Source of the DNA: Hemicentrotus pulcherrimus
Lineage: Eukaryota > Echinodermata > Echinoidea > Camarodonta > Strongylocentrotidae
Assembly: GCA_003118195.1 (NCBI GenBank)
Contig: BEXV01001074.1
Location: 32,967 to 50,881, forward strand
DNA length: 17,915 nucleotides
Direction of reading: 5' to 3'
The notes below the pieces were generated by a model, which saw only the letters and a list, made by a program, of their open reading frames with translations, ran no database searches and was not told where the DNA came from. The first letter of the stretch is position 1. The number at the start of each line of letters is the position of its first letter. Shown here piece after piece: positions 1-7,500 of this stretch. A program made the position numbers and the translations under genes.

Positions 1-1444
1 GGGGGGGGGGGGGGGTAAAGGTTGAAGTGCATCATTCGAAAGCTTCAAAAGAAATTATGAAAATAAAGAAATAGTTGTTTTAAATACGGTATCTAAAAAA
101 GTTACATGCATAATTACTGTAGTTGTAGAAAACATATGTATTGTAGCCTATATGTTTTGTATTGCTAATTTCTTTATGTATTTCTTCTTTTTTTCAGGGG
201 GAGGGGTCTCTTGTTATTTCCTTTGTAATCTTGCTTTTTGCATTACATCCTAATAGGGTCACTTTTATTAAAGTCAAAAAAACATTTTTTGTCTATCTTT
301 AAATTATCTTTGACTGTGAGAGGATCTCCTGACACAGGACGTGAAGGTAGAATTAATTGTGTATTTCCTTCTGAGTTTTCTTCTAAGTGTAAATGGTTAA
401 ACATCCAAAATACAAACATTTAAAGGGGAAGTCCACCCTTAGTACAGTTCGTTTTGATAGAAGCAGAATAATAAAAAAGGAACAGATCAAAGAATATTTG
501 AGCAAAATGCTATACAAGTTATGAATATCTGTATTTCTAATCACAAATTTGACAACGCTGTGAGTCCTAGCAGTGACGTATATTCTAAGCCCCCCTAAAA
601 TCTTGGCTGATCACTGTGAAAATTTATATGCATGTCGAGTGAAGTGTATAAAATACTATGGTCATTTCCATTTTTTGAAAAATTAACTCATTTGCATATT
701 GATGGTAATTTATGCCATTAAGGTGATGAAATTTACATTTTTACCCATGAATTATATATTTTTCATATTTAAACATTCGTTTTCACTACATATTCTCTTT
801 AAACAATTTAGAATAATAATACAACAAATAAATTTGGAAGAGCCAGGTTGTTCCGAATGTTATTTATTGTTTTTATAATTTCTTGTGTATTTCACTGTTT
901 TCATAACCTATGTATTTTATTGTTTTTGTTAATTTATTTCATTTTGAACTATAATCCAACTATGTTGACCCCAAAAACAAACATTTAAACTATAAACAAG
1001 ACCAAATAACAAATGTTTTATCTTTTTTTTTGGAAATATGATATTTCCATATGTTTTGTAAATCACAAATCATAAAAATGAGTGATTTAAGGGCTGACAT
1101 GCATAGACAAAAGGTCATGTGACTTTTTTTCGAAAGATGCACAAGACTTGAAAGAAAATAAGTATTAACATTTCAACACAAGATTCTATAGGGTTAAGAT
1201 GAACTCTCCTAGAAAGGTTGATTTCTTTTTACATTATTTTCAATTTTAATTCCATTTTCTACATTATAATCTATACAAATTATACGTTTTCAGTCTTTCA
1301 TGTCTATTGCCATTCATTTAACTATAAAGTTTTTCTACAACAGTTTTCAAGGCAGTTCACTGCATCATGTCTGAGCAGAGTTTTGAAGATATTGAAACAT
1401 ACTTTTTTTAAAGGGCCATTCTTATCATAGCTTGCTAAACTTAC
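1..1444 (-). other. CENPJ: CENPJ intron after exon 12 (incomplete)
   Basis: This is AT-rich sequence with no supportable exon in either strand. It begins with fifteen G residues that look unlike the rest. Small open frames at 238-423 and 1218-1430 have no recognisable content. The only structure I see is a repeat-like stretch near 421-600. Confidence 0.6.
421..600. repeat. Possible dispersed-repeat fragment (GGGGAAGTCCACCC type)
   Basis: The stretch opens with aaaggggaagtccacccttag. I recall closely similar openings (aaggggaagttcaccctga) as the end of an abundant interspersed repeat in sea urchins and related animals. I find no matching inverted end downstream, so the right limit is arbitrary. 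This call rests on recollection of a motif, not on structure in the window. Confidence 0.28.
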
Positions 1445-1548
1445 TTGAGCTTCTTTGTCTCCTCATCTTTGTATTCTTGAATTCTCTGCAACTCCTCTGC
1501 TTTCTGCTTCTGAAACTCTTCCATCTCCTTCTTCATGGACTCTAATCC
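1445..1548 (-). CDS. CENPJ: CENPJ coding exon 12, coiled coil; last exon visible
   Basis: The exon is 104 nt (34 codons plus two bases), phase 0 to phase 2, with acceptor tgatgtag|GGATTAG and donor CTCAA|gtaagt. It encodes MKKEMEEFQKQKAEELQRI and QEYKDEETKKL, collinear with human LRKEIADFEQQKAKELARI and EEFKKEEMRKL. I see no following exon (expected to start near KERKVFEKY) between 1444 and 1. Confidence 0.93.
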
Positions 1549-4500
1549 CTACATCATAATGATGATAAAGATGGACAATGACAATGATGATGATGATGAA
1601 GATGATGATGATGATGATGATGTCAGTGATGAAGATGATGAGATGATGATGATGATAATGATGGTGAAAAAGATGATGATGGTGTTGATGGTGATAGTAA
1701 TGATAAAGATGATGATGGTAATAATGATAAAGATCATAATGATGATGACAGAGTAATAGAATACTAAAGGGGTAAATTTACTGGTAAACTTAGAATTCAA
1801 GAATCAAATGTGAGAAGTAAATGTGTAAGGTCCAGGATGAATAATTTCATATTGTGGTAATTTAACCAAAATTAACTTTACAACATCAGATGAAAGGAAA
1901 ATCCAACATTGAAGAATAAATATAACACAAAACTATTTCTCTGTGAACAAAAAAGTAGTATCAGGTACAAGAACAGGAAGCCCAGTGAATGAGATTAATG
2001 TTAATCACCATTTGTGTAAAGGAAGTTTTTTTTAATACGAGGCGAGATGAGAGGGCAAGTTGGTTCAGTAGGTAAAAGTGTCTGCCTGTCGAACCAAAGG
2101 TTGTGAGCTTGAATCGAACCAAGAATAATAACGGAAACCTGTTTTGTCTGTTAATATCACCTTCCCCTGTTTCATAGACGAGGGCTAAGATACAGTGGAA
2201 AGCACTGTCCCTAAGATAAGACGTTAAATGGAAACCCTGTGTAGAGGAAGGTCGCCACCTTTGAACCCACTGCACTTTTTAAATCAGAGTAGGGGGAAAC
2301 CCCTGCACACCCCCATCCAGTCATACAGGAAGGGAAAACAATAGGGTCACAGTGATTCAGTTTGCTTTTGCCCTCCCAGACACAGGTGATATCAAATAAT
2401 AACTTACTTTTTCTCTTTCTTCCCTGAGTTTGGCAAGGAGAAGGTTCTCTTTCCTGAATCTCTCAATCTCATTCTCTAGCTGGGTGAGTCGATCCCTGAG
2501 GAGCCTTGCTTGGGAGCCTTCTCCTGCAGGTCTCTCAGCCTTGGCATGGAGGGCCTTCTCCTCATGCTCCTGGGAAGAAAAAAAAAAACATACAATGATG
2601 ATAACACAAATAATGAAAAAGGAGAAGGAGAAGGAGAGGAGAAGGAGGAGGAGGAGGGAGAGAAGGGGAAGGAGAGGTTACGTCTTTGAACTCTTTAAAT
2701 AACAGATGCATTAAATTAGCAATTGTAAGCATTGTACAGGTTTGTACTAATTGTAAATAAATGTAAACAAATGAATGAAATGAAGATAAAAATGACACAG
2801 AAAGATAAAATAATATGTGGGGGTGAGGAGAAAATATATGCCACTTACGATTTGCTGCTTTTGTTTGACATCAGGCTGCCTGAGCTTCGGGAAGAGTTTG
2901 GCAACAAGGGCTGAGGTTGGAGGAGGAGACAGAAGGACTTCTTCACTCGCTGTTTTCTCGCTCTTCTTTCTTTTCATCCCCACTTTCCCCTCATCTGAAG
3001 ATACATAACAAAAGTAATTATTGCTTCCGGTTAAAAATACCTTTGCTGTGTAAGGAGGTAATAGCAATGTAGGTCATCCAAGGCTGGAGTATTCTTTAAA
3101 GCACAATGTCTATAGATTTTATGAACAGACGATTTCAAACTGGACATACCTTTTGCTGGAGTTGATTTGAGATAGGGTGCCATAGCAACAATGCTGTCCT
3201 CATCACTGCTATCACTAAGCTGTGCCGTGAAGTCTCCCCACGTTTCCTCATCTTCAAACTCAACCTGATCCGCAACCTCGGGGGACGCTACGGTCTTCCT
3301 TGGTGTTCCCTCAAAATCTTCTTCAAACTCATCTGATATGTTATGCTTTCCAACTGAATGGCCATTGTGGATATCTCCATTTTCAATCGGGTGTGAGCTC
3401 TCCGCTCTTGTGCTGCTGGAAGTTCTTACGGATAGACTGCTTGTGATCCTGTTTTGTGTCAACAGCATTTCATGTCTAACATTGGTATTGCTATTATTGT
3501 TTGTGTTTTCATTCCTTCCTGTTCTATAAATATCAAAATCCTCTTCCTCTTCCTCCTCCTCCTCTTCATCATCACTGTCATGCAACCTTCCAAGATGTTT
3601 GTTGTCTTCCTTTCCCTCTATCCTTCCACTCTGGTCCTCGTCTTGATGCAAATCCAACTGGTACTCCATCATAAAACCCTTCTCTGACGACCTCTTAGAT
3701 ACCTTTCTCATCACTGACCTCCCTACCCCAGCATCATCCACATCCTTCCCCGTCTCTTCATCTGACTCTCCCTCGGACGAGTAAAAGTCATCTCTTATTT
3801 CCGCCGTGTGACCTTCACTCAAGGTTAACCGTCCTCTTGGAACCGTCTCCCTGTGAACTGCTAATGATGGTTTACCATCAGTCACCTTTGTACCTCTTTG
3901 GTCATGGGTTTGTTGTTGCTCATAATACCCATTTCTTTTGTCGCTTGCTATATGCTCATTTTCAGTATAGCCTTCATTCATCTGGGTAGGGTCATGTGAT
4001 TGGTCAGGTGATCTGTCATGTAACTCATAATTCTTCTCCTCAGTGGCATCCACAGACTCGAGAGTTGCTAGAGGGGCCTTCTTCTTCAATGGGGATACAC
4101 CAAGAAGCTCCTGAAATTTAAGAAGAAACAAGAATTAAATTATGCAGTTTAATTTGAAGTACTGTTAATGAAAATAGAAAACGAAAGTGAAACTGAGAGG
4201 ATAAGAGGTAAAAAGTGGAGAGAAGAAAAACAGAAGAAAGAGAGAGAGATAGTTGACAACAACAAAAATAAATAATAATATAGCCGATAGCTCCAGCATA
4301 CATCGCACATGGCATTTCAGAAATGATCAAATCTCTAGACATGGGTCTGTGTACTACAGTACACCTTAGTTTAGTGTGGAAATGTAAAGTAATATCTGTT
4401 TAAAGAAATATACAAAAATCAAAGAGAGTCAGACACAGAGAAAGAAAAAGAGAGGGACAAACACACGCAAAAGAAAAAGAGGAAAGAGAAAACATGATAC

Positions 4501-7500
4501 CAACCTGTTTTCTTCTCTGAGCTCTCTGGAGGACACTGATCACCAGCGAAGCTTCACTGCAGAATGATACGTTATCATCAGCAGCCTCTTCCAACATCTC
4601 AAACTCATCTAGATCTTCTTGCTCTATCTGTATGAACAATGAATGTTTGAAATAAATAAATAAACAAAAAATTTATACTTGTAGAAACCTTTTATCTTGC
4701 ACTTTTTGTATACTCAAAATGGACCAGTTCAAAGTAAATAACAAGTTATTTTTTTCTTCTTCAACTGGATCATGATCATCTAAATGGTTCATTTCATGTC
4801 CTTATGCACCAAGACAAACAGTATTGTTAAGGAATTTCAAGGAATTAATTCCTACCAGGTACCCATTTACCTCACCTGGGTTGAGTGAGGCAAATGAAGA
4901 TAAATGTCTTGCCATAGGACATTAACCATGAGATTCACAGTCCTGTGGCTTATTCATTAGACCACAATACCTCTGTTCAGTGCATTCTTTATTCTTCAGT
5001 AAGTGGTGCACAATAGCAGAGCTGGCATTATCTGCTACTATCGGCCACCTTGCTTGCTTACAATAAAATGTCGGTTGTGTTTTCATTCCTGTTTTTGTAT
5101 TTGTAGTACCAATTATCTCTTTAGATACATTTGATTGTAAGCAAATTAAGGAAAGGATCTTTAGTCAGAGACTGAAACATGATTTAGAAGAGGTTGATAG
5201 TACGATAAGAGTTTATGATTGGTACATCTATTTTAAAAAACAGTAATAAAATTCAGTAATGAAACCATTTCTGACCAGAATAACTTTCTGATTAACACAA
5301 TATCCTTGTCAGGAAAACTCTTGTCCAAATTACCTTGGTTTCCTTCTCCCACATTTTAGCACGTCTCATGAAAGAAACCTCAATGGTGTCGTCAAGCTCT
5401 GATTGGCTACTGCCCGGTAGGTCCAGGCTGGGCACCATGAGACAGTGCTGGAGGGGGGCCACACCCACCTTCTCTCTCTCTACAGGTGACATGACTGGTT
5501 TGATGGCATTGGGTTTCTGAGCGGGTGCAGGGTGGGGCTTCTTGAAGATGTTTTCAGGTGCCTTCACGCCAGGCTGAGACTGCAATTGTGGCTTGCCGGA
5601 GACCTTCCTAGAAATCTGAGTAGAATGGATGATTATACATTTTAATTTGATAATGAATTTCTAGAAAATAAAGTCATATCATTACCTATTAAATTCAGAT
5701 AGGACATAGAGATAACTATAATAAAGATCATGAAAATAGATTTATATAGTGCCTTTTCCAGGGAAAACAATATAAAAGTCATGCAGACAAGTAGAGGTAT
5801 GTTTTTAGATTTTTTAAAAGTATTCACATGAAGGACTATTTCTTGGAAATGATGAGGCTTGTGCTAGAGGTATAGGACGATCAACTATCAACTATCAACC
5901 TGTCAACCTGCTATCACATTTAGATTACCCATAACAAAAATATCTTAGGATTTGACAAGCAAATGTATACCGGGTAGTCATGGAAATTACCTTTGGGGGC
6001 TCGTCTTTCTTTGGTTGCCTCTTCTTGCCGACATTCTCCCTCTGCTTTCCACCCATGCTCTCCGTCTTGCTCCCAACTCTGCTTCCATCACTCATAGGCT
6101 TCTTTGCTCCGACGCCACTCTGAGTTGGCCGAGCTGGTTTGTCTTTGCGAGGCTTGAGTTTCCTCGGTTTCATTCCAAATCTGGAGATGCCCTCGCCCCT
6201 CTTCAGGAAGGTGTGCCGCGGTCTTCCGGTGGTCTGTTCTGAAGTGGTGGAGCCAGCTGTAGGGAGCTGTAAGGTGAAAGAGGAGTTTGAGTTACATTAC
6301 TGAGGAGGAATTTGACCAAAATAAGCAGAATAAAGAAGACTAAGCACAGGAAGAAAAAAAGAACCAAAATGAAGAAAAGGGGAAAAGAACAAAAAAGAGA
6401 AGAGAGATATATCTGCAAAATAAATGACATGCACTTGGGCAAGATATAAGATAAACTGCATAATCTTGACAATTATAGGTCGAATGGATAAACCCCTTTC
6501 CAAAGTATGTTTTTTGGAAACATACATACCGTACGGTCATCAGCTTTGATCTGCAGTTCAACCAGTTCTTCAAACGACTTGAATTCAGCTCCAAGCTGGG
6601 ACTGAATAGGCCTCTCTTCCTTGCCACGCCCTTCTCCTCCATCCTCCTCCTCCTCTCCATCCAGGGTGCTACGATTGCCCCCCTGGCGGGATGGTGTGGT
6701 GGGTGTGAACGGAGATAGCTGGGGAGAGATGGTGGAGGAGGGGTAGTGGTCCGGAGACTGGGGTGGCGGGCTTTCTCCGGTCCTGCCAGTGTCTGGAAGA
6801 TGGATGGAGAGGTGGTGGATGTCCCGAGGACTTCCACTGGTGGGGGTCTGTTCAATGAAAATAAAGGTCCCTAAAACTAGTGTACAAGATCTCACAAACA
6901 ATATTTTGTAAAAACTGATGTATAATCCATCATATGCACTTTTACAATTCTTTATTCATATATCAATTGTATCAAACCTCAAATATTTCCAGTCAACCTT
7001 CAATGGGTATTAAAAAACTGTCAAATTCAAATCTCATATTACCTATTTGGTAATACATCATACAATCAAGTGAAGACTAGTAATGGAACTGAAATTCTGA
7101 AATAATTTAGTTTAGAAAGGTGAAAACTGGATCTCTAGCCCTGTATCATGTGAAAAGCCAAGCTTTTCACATTAGTATTCAAAGATGTTAAGCCTGAGGC
7201 TACAGTGGTGGTTTCTTTACCCAAGTCTTTGTAGGGTTTATCACCTACCATGGAGAAATCTGATACCGATCTGAAGATCTCATCATCTCTGCTCTCAGCA
7301 TCTTTGCTCCTCACTTCAAACAGGTCATCATGGTGATCATCATCATTGCCTGCATCACTGGTTTCAGATGCGGTGTCTGGGAGGGGGTAGACACCCTCTA
7401 ACATCAGGGAGCCGTGATGCTCGCTCTCAGAGTCAAGACCGGCATCCTCCTGCATCAAGAGAAACACAATGGCATATCATCCATTTAAAGACTACTCTTA

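Larger units (their letters stand above)
1549..2407 (-). other. CENPJ: CENPJ intron 11
   Basis: Contains the GAT microsatellite at its 3' end (minus orientation) and the SINE near its middle. Nothing else is recognisable. Confidence 0.8.

Noticed and set aside
1535..1800. Open frames rich in Asp/Met (plus) or Ile/Ser (minus)
   Set aside because: They are direct translations of the GAT microsatellite and have no independent support.
2051..2122. Possible functional tRNA gene
   Set aside because: The A and B boxes are degraded, no acceptor-stem pairing is evident, and the downstream sequence continues as a SINE body.
3338..3687. Hydrophobic plus-strand frames resembling membrane segments
   Set aside because: They are the reverse complement of the acidic, hydrophilic CENPJ exon 9, which produces Leu/Phe/Val-rich antisense frames.
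6340..6855. 171-codon minus frame overlapping CENPJ exon 5
   Set aside because: It is an alternative frame of the exon. The frame with FEELVELQIKADD fits the conserved protein and the splice phases.
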